In this document: piece after piece, positions 48,050-58,689 of the stretch
How positions within the stretch are numbered: the stretch's first letter is position 1
Layout of the letters: each line of letters begins with the position of its first letter
Source of the DNA: Symbiodinium natans
Taxonomy: Eukaryota > Sar > Dinophyceae > Suessiales > Symbiodiniaceae
Assembly: GCA_905221605.1 (NCBI GenBank)
Contig: CAJNDS010000331.1
Location: 1-64,000 of the forward strand
Direction: 5' to 3'
DNA length: 64,000 nt
The notes under the pieces: generated by a model
Databases searched by the model: none
The model's input: the letters and a program-made list of their open reading frames with translations, nothing else
What the model was told of the DNA's origin: nothing
Position numbers and translations under genes: made by a program

Positions 48050-48245
48050 AGCTACAGTACCTCCCCACCTTCCCCACCTTCCCCACCCCCCGTTTGGGGA
48101 ATAACACTGTATAGCCGCCAAACGGGGAAGGCGGAACGTAGCCAGCGGAATAGCGGAACGTAACCCAGCTCTCTATGGGGAAAAGAAAAAAGAGGCCGGA
48201 ACGTAGCGGAACGTAGGCGGAACGTAACCCAACCCGGCGGAAAAA
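48050..48245. repeat. Short repeats: CTTCCCCAC and GGCGGAACGTA
   Basis: Three CTTCCCCAC-like units are followed by about five GCGGAACGTA(G/A) units, with TGTATAG steps nearby. CACTGTAT recurs at 48108, 48330 and 48362. No gene was seen. Confidence 0.6.
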
Positions 48246-48479
48246 GCCAATGGACATCTCTGGCTCCACGTAGAGGGACACTAATCAAAGAACCGACCCT
48301 TCACAGCGGCACACGAAGCTTCGTGTCCCGCTGTATAGGGTCGTCGTTTGCTTAGTGTCCCACTGTATGGAGCCTTCGTACTTAACCTTCTTGCAGAGCA
48401 AGCAGAGTTGGGAAAAGAAACCTACCTTCGACAAGAACGAGACAAAATGAAATCAGTAAAATATTTTATTTCGAACATC

Positions 48480-49240
48480 CCCACCTTAGGGATTTGGATT
48501 TGGGCACTCCGAGGAGTCTCTGGGCTTGGGCACTCAAGGGAGTCTCTAAAGTTGGGCACTCCAGGCAGTCGGAGTGCCCAACCCTAAAGTCTTTCTGGAG
48601 TGCCCATGTTGAGCGGTTCAGTGTTGCCAGCGCTACTTGTTGCTCGCACACACTCATCTGTATAGTGTGGTTCGCGCCGCCCTCAGAAGTGGAAGGATTA
48701 TGTAGGACCCAGTGTTTCTGAAGTGCCATCTCCCTGGAGCGCCCAACCCAGACACTCCAGCATAGCCCACCCCCAGCTTTTTCTGGAGTGCCCAAGCCCA
48801 GAGTCTCCCACCCCCACTAGAGTGCCCAACTCAGGGAGTGTCCCTACCCCCAAAATACCATGATCCTTAGTATGGGAACCTTATCAAAAAAGAACCCGAT
48901 CATGCGAGACGCCCATTTAAGGGCATGCATGAGAAGCTCCAAAGGCACGAGTGGCTCGAATTTTATTGCAGCTCCCCTCATCTTATCTAATGTGGGGTCC
49001 CATACTAAAATAGAATAGGGTTTTGGGCGCACTCGAGGAGTCTGGGGCGGGCACGGGGAGATTCTCAAGTCTAGGGCGTCTTTGGGGTTGGGCACTCCAG
49101 GGAGACCTCGGGGTTGGGCGCTCCAGGGAGACCCTGCGGTTGGGCACTCCAGGAGACTGCGGGGTTCTGAGTTTGGGCACTCCAGGAACACTCTGACATT
49201 GGGCACTCGAGTTTCTCAGGTTGGGCAGTCCAGCGAGTCT
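48480..49240. repeat. Degenerate GGGCACTCCAGGGAGTCTC array, both orientations
   Basis: Units of roughly 25-30 bases with core GGGCACTCCAGGGAG (or its complement TGGAGTGCCCAA) occur about twenty times in two blocks (48490-48840 and 49020-49235). The strand sense flips near 48565 and again between the blocks. A LINE 3' tail copy lies inside the first block. Confidence 0.8.
48605..48685 (+). mobile_element. Orphan copy of the LINE 3' tail
   Basis: The sequence GAGCGGTTCAGTGTTGCCAG, CTACTTGTTGCT, CACACTCATCTGTA, GTGTGG and CGCGCCGCCCT lines up without large gaps with 35970-36048 after the LINE relic, at roughly three-quarters identity by eye. No coding part precedes it, so it is a solo tail: an extreme 5' truncation or a SINE sharing the LINE tail. 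Confidence 0.65.
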
Positions 49241-50130
49241 CCAGGACTCTAGGAGTAGACCAGTTCCGGGCGAGGAGAAAAGTTGAGTTTAAAATCTAAC
49301 AACCCCACACCGAAGGTGGGGAAATGAAGAAAAAACAGGAGGGAAGGAGGGAAGAAGGTAGCGAGGGAGAGAGACCGAGACGAGAGAAAGTACGCTGAGC
49401 TCGTTTCAACGTGTCGCTTCAACGCGAAGGCACACGCTGGCCTCGATGGCCGCGCTGGACACGCGGGCTATGCCGTGTCGGACATTGCACATATCCAGCC
49501 AGCAGCACAGACGGCACAGACGCTCTGAGATTCGATACGTGGAGCATGTGAGCATGCACGCATGTGCACAGCATGCCTCAGCATGTGCACAGCACTTAGC
49601 AGCTTAGCATGACTGTTTTGCTGAAGGCGAGAATCGCTGCTGGAGGAGAGTGACTCTCAAAGAAAGCTCTTGAACAACTCTTCTGAAGCTGCTTTCTAGC
49701 AGCTAGCATTTTCTAGCTCTCCAATGCTTTTGAGCCCGAGAGGCGCTTCGGGCGCAGCTCCCTGTCGGCGACTGGGAGGCTGGGGGGCTGGGGCTGGAAG
49801 ATCTAGGAAGACTAGGCTGGGGGAAAAGCGTCTCTCTTTGATCAACTCGCTTACAAGGTGTGAGAAGTGACACAGTCTTGTGATGCACAGTTGCATTGTA
49901 ACACAGCAACTCATGTAAGTCGGTGGGAAAAGTCGTTGGTTCGAGCCTTGGGCCTTGAGAGGCGAGCGCCGAGACTGCTGGCACGGAGTGTGCTTTGTGC
50001 CTGGACGAGTTCCGTAACAAAGACAAGGTGACTCGCTTGGCCTGCTTCCACGCCGCGAGCCGAGAGTCACTGCACGCAGAGTAACGTTCAGACGCTGAGT
50101 TACGTACAGACTCTTTAGCAGACCTAGAGA
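49241..50130. other. No gene recognised
   Basis: A CATGTGCACAGCATGCC-type short repeat is seen at 49555-49600. The minus-strand frames that cover this area carry retroelement homology only at 50135-50270. Confidence 0.45.
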
Positions 50131-50134
50131 GAAA

Positions 50135-50270
50135 GAAAAAGAGAGAGGGATAAAGGGTATGCGTGACCCATCCCAACTTAGCACTTTGAAGACGGAGATA
50201 CCATCGTCGTGGTGCGTTCGTGTGGCCGTAGACAGGCGAGGACAACTTATAGAGGAGGCCCTTGTAATTC
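50135..50270 (-). pseudogene. Ty1/copia-type reverse transcriptase fossil
   Basis: The minus strand reads KGLLYKLSSPVYGHTNAPRR followed by WYLRLQ..KLGWVTHTLYPSLF. This matches the conserved copia RT block (hydrophobic, K.VYG, APR.WY, LGW.....DP.LF), with the usual Asp of 'DP' changed to Tyr. Only about 45 codons are recognisable. The polymerase YVDD region and other pol domains are not found around it, so it is a short relic. Confidence 0.65.
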
Positions 50271-50399
50271 CAGTCGCACATAGGAAGGGGCTCTTGCAAG
50301 CTCCAGTCCACAACGGTACTTTGCGAGATGTAGCCCACTGCCCTCGCGGCTCAAGAGTGGCAGGTGAGGGACCTTGTGCACGATGATTCACGATGCGAG

Positions 50400-51930
50400 C
50401 CTGGGGGAGACGGCTGATGCGAGCTGATGTCGAGGGTTTTTGGTTTGATGGCGCGAGCGTGCAGTCGGCTGAGCCAGGTATCAGGAGCAGGTCATCGAAG
50501 ACGTTCGAGAGTTCAAGTCCATGTCGAGGTGGTCCTCGGGCTGGTCAAAGGTTCAACCCAAGGGTAAGCTTCAGCCCTGACGGGTGCTTAGGCAGCTCTC
50601 CGGCTTGCGGATGGAGAGGCATTAGGCAGAGAGGTTGAAGGACAGTCCGGTAGGACTGTGTGCAGGGGCCAAGTGAATGGCTCAGCATCAAGTCTCACTG
50701 CTGAGACAACCAAAGTTGAGTTGAACATGCCATAGCTGAAGCATGTGGTGCCAGCAAAAACTTGTGGTATTCACAAGTGCTTCCGTCACATCATTAAATG
50801 GATGCACTTGCCAAAGCCCTGAACACTTGCTCGACAAAGCTTGCGCATCCACTGCTTCTGAGGGCGGCGCGGAACAAGCCTACCAATGCGTATGAGGGCG
50901 GCACGAGCACTTCCCTACTTCTGAGGTCCGCGCACAACTGGACTACAGTATCAGAAGGCATGTGCCTTCCAACTGGGATTGGCGCAAGGCACCAACACTG
51001 GACAGCACTGAGTGCGAGGGTCGCGTGCAGAAGACGCAGCCCGGCTCGTCAACTACCCCTCTTCTCCCCCGTTCTGCACGCGAACGCAGCAAGCCCAGTC
51101 TGACCACACAATGGATAATTGACCCGTGTGCCTCGGTGAGTTCTGAGCGCCACGCAGAGCTCCTGAAGTAAATCTGGAACCGCTCTTAGGGACTCAAGTG
51201 CAGGTGACTGACCTGACAATCGCAGCGGGGTATACGAACCTGCCGCCGACGAAGTGGCACGGCGCCTGCGGCGTCCAAAAGACATGCAGCGCCTCCACCG
51301 TAGCGCTCGCCGGCTGCACCTTCTGCACACGGTACGTCGGACAGTCGCGCAACCAGTGATCCGGTGAATCGCAGGACGCAAACTTTCCTTCAGGCGCTGC
51401 TGCACCGCACCGTCTCCTTTGCCCTTCTGCAGTTCTTTCCTTCGACTAGCGCAGAATCGTCAAGCCCGTCAGGGTGGGCAATATTCGCGAGTAGTTTCCA
51501 CCCAGCGCTTAATCGTCACGTGTAGTGGCGAAAGCACAAAAGGGGGTCACCGGGTCACCTTCCGTATCCGACGTTGATGATTTTTATCCAAGTATTTGCA
51601 AATGATTGTTTTTGTGAAAATGTTTTCTCTGACGACCTGCCTGCCCCCGCGCCCCGGCAGCGCCACGACTTCCGCTTGCGTCGCGAAGTAGCGCACGAGG
51701 TCGGCAAAGTCCTCCGAGACGAAGCAGAACTCGAACCCGCGCCGGAGCCACCGTCCTCGGCGACTCCAACGTCAGCGGGCTCAGCGCTTCTCAGCGCCAA
51801 TGTCCATGCCCTCCGGCCCTCCGACTCCTAAACGAAGTCGAGGAGGTCCTCATCGAGGACATGTCGCGCTTCCATGCGCTTCCCAGCGTTGCCAAGAGTC
51901 GCTACCAATGCCCAAAACAGGGTTGCCACG
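50400..51930. other. No gene recognised
   Basis: Frames of about 100 codons on both strands show no domain. A charged stretch near 51660-51760 (RHDFRLRREVAHEVGKVLRD in + frame) could be an exon, but no matching neighbours were found. Confidence 0.35.
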
Positions 51931-52032
51931 GTTCGGTTCGGTTCGGTTTCTGAGAACCGAACCTTAATTACGCGCGGTTCGGTTCCAGTCCGGTTCGGTT
52001 CGCACGGTTCGGTTCGGCGGTTCGGACGGTTC
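51928..52032. repeat. (GGTTC)n-type repeat
   Basis: GGTTCGGTTCGG units of 5 bases recur with interruptions over about 100 bases. A similar block lies at 55280-55410. Confidence 0.85.
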
Positions 52033-52154
52033 GCATTCTGTGCATGTCACTCTAAGGGTACCCTAAACCGTATGACAAGAGCCGTCGTTTCATTCAAGGT
52101 ATGTTGTGCTCACCTTGTGATGGGGGGTTGAGCCCTAGAAAACCCTAAACCCTA

Positions 52155-52390
52155 CAGCGTGCAATCTGGCAGCTTTGTGGCTTGAAAAGCGTACTCCCGG
52201 CGAGCGGGGCCAGCACAAAGAAGCGGGGGAGTAGCTTTGTGGCTTGAGGGGGAAGCAGGGAGGCACGCGGGGGAGTACACAATCTGGCAGCTTTGGGGCT
52301 TGAATTGTCCGAAAAGCGTACTCCCCCGCACGGGTTGGGGGGGAGCAGGGAGGCACGCGGGGGAGTACACAATCTGGCAGCTTTGGGAAC
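52155..52390. repeat. Tandem copies related to the hairpin satellite
   Basis: AATCTGGCAGCTTTG, GTACTCCCCCGC, GGGAAGCAGGGAGGCACGCG and GGGGGAGTAC recur about three times. The inverted pair GTACTCCCCCGC / GCGGGGGAGTAC is the same module that forms the 91-bp satellite at 53.3-54.9 kb. Confidence 0.8.
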
Positions 52391-52566
52391 CATTCACCTA
52401 ATTAGAGCCCAAAACTGCTTTGTAGGTTCGACAGTTGGGATTGCCTGAAACCTTAAGCCCTGCAGTTCGCATCTCAAGACCCATGAGTGTTTTGGGGGGT
52501 GTGCGCCCCTCCAACCACGCCAGGCGGTGGGTCTGGGTCTGACACCCCCTCCCCCTCCCGCCCCCG

Positions 52567-52567
<1 letters not shown>

Positions 52568-52601
<34 letters not shown>
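52568..52601. repeat. Poly-C run of about 34
   Basis: A long uninterrupted C run in C-rich context. Proline- and glycine-rich frames over it are artefacts. Confidence 0.95.
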
Positions 52602-52604
<3 letters not shown>

Positions 52605-52860
52605 TTTGAAAACCCCCATATGCATATGCTAGGATGGCCATTAAACAACCCTCTGAAAGAGATTCCTAGATATGATCCTCCCAAACCTAAAAAGGGAAAA
52701 TCTGAATGCTTAGCTCGGGGCCTGCCGGTTTCAAGGGCATACTCTTGCCAACCGAGCCAGGAACTGGGAGCCCAGCCCCAGGCCCCCCCCCTGCCCCTCC
52801 CCGTGCCCCGCCCGTGCTCCTAGGATTTAGTGGCAGTTACTAATGCGTTTTTTCCTCGCG

Positions 52861-52935
52861 TCATGAGGGGGATTCGAGCCGCCAACCTTTGGGTTTAGAG
52901 GTGCACGGCTTATCCGTTACGCTATTGACTCCATG
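52861..52935 (-). mobile_element. tRNA-like sequence, probable SINE head (pol III A and B boxes)
   Basis: Read on the minus strand, an A box TAGCGTAACGG (52914-52924) and a B box GGCTCGAATCC (52870-52880) start 44 bases apart, exactly the spacing inside a tRNA. The T stem pairs at four of five positions. The acceptor stem and a normal anticodon loop do not form, so a working tRNA is unlikely. TAGTGGCAG copies flank it (52828, 53193, 53279), and a diverged relative lies at 39545-39700. A decayed tRNA gene is the alternative. Confidence 0.55.
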
Positions 52936-53329
52936 GCCTTCTTTAGAAATATAATTGTAAACGCTTGCGCGCGCCGCCTCGGAAGCCGGGCCGGCCCTAG
53001 GACAGGAAGGTTTCGCAAAAAAAGGGGAGGAAGGGGGGAGGGGGGGGAGGGGGGAGGAGGGGGGGGGAGGGCATGGGTTTGGGGGGGGTCCACAGGGCGG
53101 CAGGGAGGGGGTGGCATCACAAACTTTTGCGGAAGGGTTGGGTTAGGGGGAAGGAGTGAGTTCATTGTAAATGACCTAAAAACGCGAAACGAATAGTGGC
53201 AGCCACCAACTCGTTTTACGGTCGTGTTGGGGGGTTGCCTTTGTGGAGCTCTCAGAGGAGTTTTATTCCGCGACACGAATTAGTGGCAGACGAACTCGCT
53301 TTTCAGGCCTGAAAAGTCCCAGAATTGTA

Positions 53330-54310
53330 CTCCCCCGCGCTTGTGCGGTCCCCCGTCCCCCCAAACGCGCCCGGGGGGGAATACAGTTTTAGAGCTTTTC
53401 AGGCGTGAAAAGCCCCAGAATTGTAGTCCCCCACGCTTGTGCCGTCCCCCGCCCCCCCCCCAACACGTGGAGTACAGTTTTAGAGATTTTCAGGCCTGAA
53501 AAGCTCCAGAATTGTACTCCCGCGCGCTTCTGCCGTCCCCCGTCCCCCCCAAACAGTTTTAGAGCTTTTCAGGCCCAGAATTGTACTCCCCCGCACTTGT
53601 GCCATCCCCCTTCCACCTAAACGCGGGGGAGTACAGTTTTAGAGCTTTTCAGGCCTGAAAAGCTCCAGAATTGTACATCAAAAGTCCCAGAATTGTACTC
53701 CCCCACGCTTCTACCGTCCCCCGTCCCCTCCAAACGCGAGGGAGTACAGTTTTAGAGATTTTCAGGCCTGAAAAGCTCCAGAATTGTACTCCCCCGCGCT
53801 TGTGCCGTCCCCCGTCCCCCCCAAACGCGGGGGAGTACAGTTTTAGAGATGTTCAGGCCTGAAAAGCTCCAGAATTGTTCTCCCGCACGCTTGTGCCGTC
53901 CCCCGTCCCCCCCAAACGCGGGGGGGAGTACAGTTTTAGAGATTTTCAGGCCAGAAAAGCTCCAGAATTGTACTCCCCCGCGCTTCTGCCGCCCCCACCC
54001 CCCCCCCCCCCCAAACGCGGGGAGTACAGTTTTAGAGATTTTCAGGCCTGAAAAGCTCCAGAATTGTACTCCCCCGCGCTTGTGCCGTCCCCCGTCCCCC
54101 CCAAACGCGGGGGAGTACAGTTTTAGAGATTTTCAGGCCTGAAAAGCTCCAGAATTGTACTCCCCCGCGCTTGTGCCGTCCCCCGTCCCCCCCAAACGCG
54201 GGGGAGTACAGTTTTAGAGATGTTCAGGCCTGAAAAGCTCCAGAATTGTTCTCCCGCACGCTGTGCCGTCCCCCTCCAGAATTGTACTCCCCCGCGCTTC
54301 TGCCGCCCCC

Positions 54311-54352
<42 letters not shown>

Positions 54353-54905
54353 ACGCGGGGGGTACAGTTTTAGAGATTTTCAGGCCTGAAAAGCTTTCCC
54401 GCGCTTCTGCCGTCCCCCGTCCCCCCCAAACGCGGGGGAGTACAGTTTTAGAGATTTTCAGGCCTGAAAAGCTCCAAAATTGTACTCCCCCGCGCTTCTG
54501 CCGTCCCCCGTCCCCCCCAAACGCGGCGGAGTACAGTTTTAATTAGAGATTTTCAGGCCTGAAAAGTCCCATAATTGTACTTGTGCCGTCCCCCGCCCGT
54601 CCACCCCCAAACGTGGGGAGTACAGTTTTAGAGATGTTCAGGCCTGAAAAGTCCCGGAATTGTACTCCCCCGCGCTTCTGCCATCCCCCGTCCCCCCGTT
54701 AAACGCGGGGGAGTACAGTTTTAGAGATTTTCAGGCCTTGAAAGCTCCAGAATTGTACTCCCCCGCGCTTCTGCCGTCCCCCGTCCCCCCCCGCTTCTGC
54801 CGTCCCGCGTCCCCCCCAAACGCGGGGGAGTACAGTTTTGGAGATTTTCAGGCCTGAAAAGCTCCAGAATTGTACTCCCCCGCGCTTGTGCCGTCCCCCG
54901 TATAA
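53330..54905. repeat. 91-bp tandem satellite made of two palindromes
   Basis: About sixteen units carry TTTCAGGCCTGAAAAGCTCC, AGAATTGTACTCCCCCGCGC, a variable C-rich spacer, and CGCGGGGGAGTACAGTTTTA. The usual period is about 91 bases (for example 54051 to 54142). In each unit TTTCAGGCCTGAAA is a perfect palindrome, and GTACTCCCCCGCG pairs with CGCGGGGGAGTAC across the C-rich spacer. One spacer is expanded to a 39-C run at 54312-54350. The Pro/Arg frames here are not genes. Confidence 0.95.
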
Positions 54906-55279
54906 ACCCTTAAGACATGAACAGCTAGGGGGGGGCGTTGCGGGCAGGATTTTTTAGAAACTGGCCCCAAAAACACTAGGATACCCTAAATTTCTTAGCT
55001 AGAGGGCAACCGCAAATCGACCAATATTCCCGGGTCTAGGGTCTTACTTTCTTGTACAATGGTTTCTTATACAATGGTTTTTTTGTATTTACAAAATAGG
55101 CCTCAAAAGGGTTTCTACCCAAAAAACACCACCGAATCCCATATAGAAACAACAGCAAAGCCCACAAAAGACCTAAACTACAAAAACTAAACACACACAA
55201 AATCCCTGCCCCCTGACCCCTCCACTCACTCCTTCCCTCCACTCCATTCCACTCCACTTCACTCCACTCCGTTGGTTAG

Positions 55280-55412
55280 GCTTCAGAACCTTTTCCGGTT
55301 CGGTTTTCTACGGTTCGTACCCGGTTCGGTTAGCTCTCGTTTCGGTCTTTATCGGTTCGGTTCCCGCGGTTCCGGTTCCCGGTTCGCGGTTCGGTTCCGC
55401 GGCTTTCCTGCT
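55280..55412. repeat. (GGTTC)n-type repeat, second block
   Basis: CGGTTCGGTT units recur with changes, like 51928-52032. It immediately follows a CACTCCACTCC short repeat (55220-55270). Confidence 0.8.
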
Positions 55413-56590
55413 AAAATCCCGTAGCAGCCGTAGCAAAGCCTCTACAACGCACTATGCGAAGCGCGACGTTTGGCTAAGCCTGCTTGGCAGGCACAAGGGA
55501 GGGGAGAAAAGGTAGGGAAAACACTTGGGCCCCTATGGGACCTGGCCGAGGCGAATGTAAAGGTGCGTGCCGAGACAGCAAAAAGCTGGCCGATGCTATA
55601 GAGGATGTGATCGCAGATGCGAAAGATGTGCGAATGTGCGAAGTCTGAAGTGAACTCAGCGACTGAGCAGCTTTCTTGTGGCTGAGGCCTTCCACAGCCA
55701 CTGCCTTGAGCCATGGCTGGCGCGCTCCAGCACCTGCCCCACCTGCAAGTTGGACCTCTTGGAGAGCTAGAAATTAAGGAAACTCCTGAGTATTCCTGAC
55801 TGCGATGAGCACCGCGAGCGCCCTTAAGGCCTTAAGACTGCACTGTTGGATGGAAAATATTTGCTGCTCTGTGGATACTGTTACAAGAGCGCAGAGTGGT
55901 TTCTTGCTGTATGTTGCTGTATGTTGCTGTGTGTTACTGTAAAGTTGTCGTGGCTTCTGTGGAGTCTTAAGCTGTGAATTGCGCAAAGCCGCACGCGACA
56001 CGTCAACTGTCACAACGCAACTCTTGAGGGGGGTCCGCGCTGGCTGAGAGAAAAAAAGGAACCTCATGATCAGCATCTGTTGTCGTCGTGGCTATCTGGC
56101 TATCCGCATCCAGGAACATCCACAGAATCTCCGTGCGTTGGACTTTTTGCGCTCGGCTTTGCTCCAAAAGGGAGTGGGTCCCCGTCTCGGCGCGGGAGTA
56201 GGGCCGCTCAAGTACCCCGCCGAGGCGAGAGAGCACTTTGCATCTCTCCACTGCTCCTCTCCACTGCTCTCTCTGTCTCTCTGTCTCTGTCTCTCTTCAC
56301 TTTGCCCTATGGCGCCGAGCGCAGTGCTTCTTGAGCAGACTTCACAATCCTACCTGCTCTCTCTTTTTAAGTCTCTTTTTGATGCTTACTCAGAAGAGGA
56401 GGAACTCTGCGTGTGATTCTCGCACATGTCCTCGGATGTTGGAAGTACTTTGCAGTCACACCAAGAACTTGCAGCGGCTTAAGTTCATTGCTCATGAGTT
56501 GAGATGAGATTGCAAGCCTTGACTCGCCTTGACTGAATGAGCTACTGCAGTAGTCTCAACATGTTGCTCCTGTGACATATGTTGCTCTCG
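55413..56590. other. No secure gene; possible exons
   Basis: A + frame from 56066 (ISICCRRGYLAIRIQEHPQN, then LRALDFLRSALLQKG) is clean over about 60 codons and may be part of the exon set at 56.6 kb, but no splice partner was verified. TATGTTGCTG repeats occur at 55911-55935. Confidence 0.3.
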
Positions 56591-56597
56591 TGAGCAG

Positions 56598-57130
56598 GTG
56601 TGTGTTCGCTGCCGAGCCTTCGCAGAGCGAGCGGGCGAGGACATGAAGGAGACCTCCACCTACCTGCTAGCCAAGCCCTTACGAGAGCCTTGCGAGCCTT
56701 ACGGCCCTCTCATGCGGTCTTTCAGTCATGCATAGGTGCAACAGAGGGTGGAGAGCATGCAGAGAGATCTCTTGTGCTCTCGCTCTTCCTCTCTTTCGCT
56801 TTCCGTTCTCTTTTGCTCTCTTGCTCTCCCTGGAGCCCAGAACCGCGCCAGCGTCCTCTTCGGGCGCCCCTCCTACCGGAAGCCTTCGACGGAGCCGGAG
56901 CCCGGCTGCCTCGATGGGCCGGGGGTCCCATTCTGAAGAGTGAAAGTACCCACTTGCTTGAACAAGAAAAACGCAAGAAAGGAAGACACACACACTCTCT
57001 TTTGCAAGAGTTCACATGCTCGTCTTTGCATTTCGAGTGCTCTTCTCGCCAGTTGCTTCGCCCGGTTCCTCGGATACCCCAGCGGCAGCACGAAGGCCGC
57101 CGTGGTCACTTACGGCGAGCGGAAGGCCGC
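56598..57130 (+). CDS. Candidate exons of an unrecognised gene
   Basis: Exon from 56598 (after CAG|G) reads VCVRCRAFAERAGEDMKETS (then TYLL) before GC at 56670. A second stretch from about 56839 reads NRASVLFGRPSYRKPSTEPE. A third near 57050-57130 reads FLGYPSGSTKAAVVTYGERK (then AAIECHRR). All use G/C-ending codons like NOG2. The third resembles the end of an RNA-recognition-type fold only loosely. A GA run at 57175-57195 follows. Joining phases could not be fixed. Confidence 0.35.
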
Positions 57131-57199
57131 CATAGAATGCCACAGACGCCGCAGCAGCGGCAGCAGCAGCAGCAGAGAGAGAGAGCGAGAGAAAGGTCA

Positions 57200-58130
57200 A
57201 GCGCGCATTGTCAACCGGGCCTTTCGATCAAACTTATTACAGGATCATGTTGAAGGGGAGCATAAGCCCAAATTAACCCACACAGGAGAACAGAGGGGGG
57301 CATTACCCGACTGGACCACGCCCTTTAGGGCGACCCCCTTGGGGGTATGTGCTGTGGAAGGAAAGAAGGTCAAGCGGGCGGGCGGGAAGGAGGGAGGGAG
57401 GGAGGGAAGGAGGGAGAAAAACCACATCTTGAGAGATGGCGCTAAGACCTGTACACGTCTGCTACCTGAGATGATTCACATAGTGTCACACAGGCGCACC
57501 TAGCCGCTGCCCAGTAGAGAAGAAGCGAGAGAGAGAGAGAGAGAGAATGCGTGTGAGAGAGAGGGAGACTCGAACCTGACCCTCATGCGAGGAAGAAGAA
57601 GAAGACGCAGAAGTGCAAGCTAAACTCCCGAATGCCGGGTCAGCAAAGCTCTCAACCGACAAGACAGGAAACAGAGCGTAAAGCGAAGACAGCGAAGAGC
57701 ATGAAGGAAGCACTCCAAGAAGCACCCTTCAACTCCGCAACAGGTCACCGGCGTCACCCATAAACCAGATTCCTGAGGTCGGGGATACATATCAAGAAGG
57801 GTACGTATCACATAGGGGCCTTGGGGTTTGCAGAGACTTGAAGAAAACTGAACAATAAATTTAAAAGGATTTTGAATAATTCAGAATGTTCTGGCATATT
57901 TTGGAAGGTTTTGGAGTATTTTGGTTGTTTTAAGGATTTTGTGTGATTTTCTGGAATTGTCTGATGTTTTGTTGGAATTTTTTTAGTTTTGGACTTCTTG
58001 GATTTTTTGGAATTATTGACGAATATTCTTGAGTCAAAAGATCTGGAATATGTTTACGATTGTTTTTTGTGTTTTTACTATTATGCAATTTTTACTATGT
58101 AAAGTAAACATTATAAAGAGTATGTGTACT
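57200..58130. other. No gene recognised
   Basis: Short GGGAGGGAGGGAAGGAGGG repeat (57380-57415), a GA run (57525-57565), and a TTTTGGA-rich degenerate stretch (57860-58020) similar in style to 61750-61900. Confidence 0.45.
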
Positions 58131-58137
58131 GCACAAT

Positions 58138-58194
58138 CTTTCTTATGTATATATATATATATATATAAGACAATATATATATATATGCACAAAA

Positions 58195-58229
<35 letters not shown>

Positions 58230-58386
58230 TATGCTGATTTATTTATGATATATTCTATATTATACATTTATATTATATACTAGATATTAAATATTCTGCA
58301 TCACATATTATATGTTGCATGTTATGTATTGTACATTGTACTACAAAAATACATATAAGTAGATAAATCTTATATATATATATACT

Positions 58387-58423
<37 letters not shown>

Positions 58424-58530
58424 ATCTGTTTTTTATTCATTTATTATGCACTATATGAGAATGTATTTATCTATGTTTCGATAAGACAATATTGTGTTCA
58501 GCAATATGATATATATATATATATACATAT
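58138..58530. repeat. AT-rich (TA)n tract
   Basis: Several TA runs of 15-35 bases are separated by AT-rich sequence. It is sharply different in composition from the GC-rich satellite that follows. Confidence 0.9.
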
Positions 58531-58559
58531 TAATGGCTACCGCCAGTGCCGCCGACCCC

Positions 58560-58670
58560 CAACTCTAAACCTAAACCCCAAACCCCAAACCCGAAACCCG
58601 AAACCCGAAACCCGAAACTGGAAACCAAACCCTAAACCGTAAACCGTAAACCCGAAACCCTCAACATGGG
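58560..58670. repeat. Interstitial telomere-like repeat
   Basis: CCCTAAA, CCCCAAA and CCCGAAA heptamers follow one another for about 100 bases. These are variants of the TTTAGGG-type telomere unit found in plants and dinoflagellates. The position inside the window shows it is interstitial. Confidence 0.85.
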
Positions 58671-58689
58671 GGGGGTTGCGGTAGTTCAG

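Noticed and set aside
53405-54857. Repeated Pro/Arg frames (PEKLQNCTPPRLC type)
   Set aside because: They come from the 91-bp hairpin satellite and are broken by every change in the C-rich spacer.
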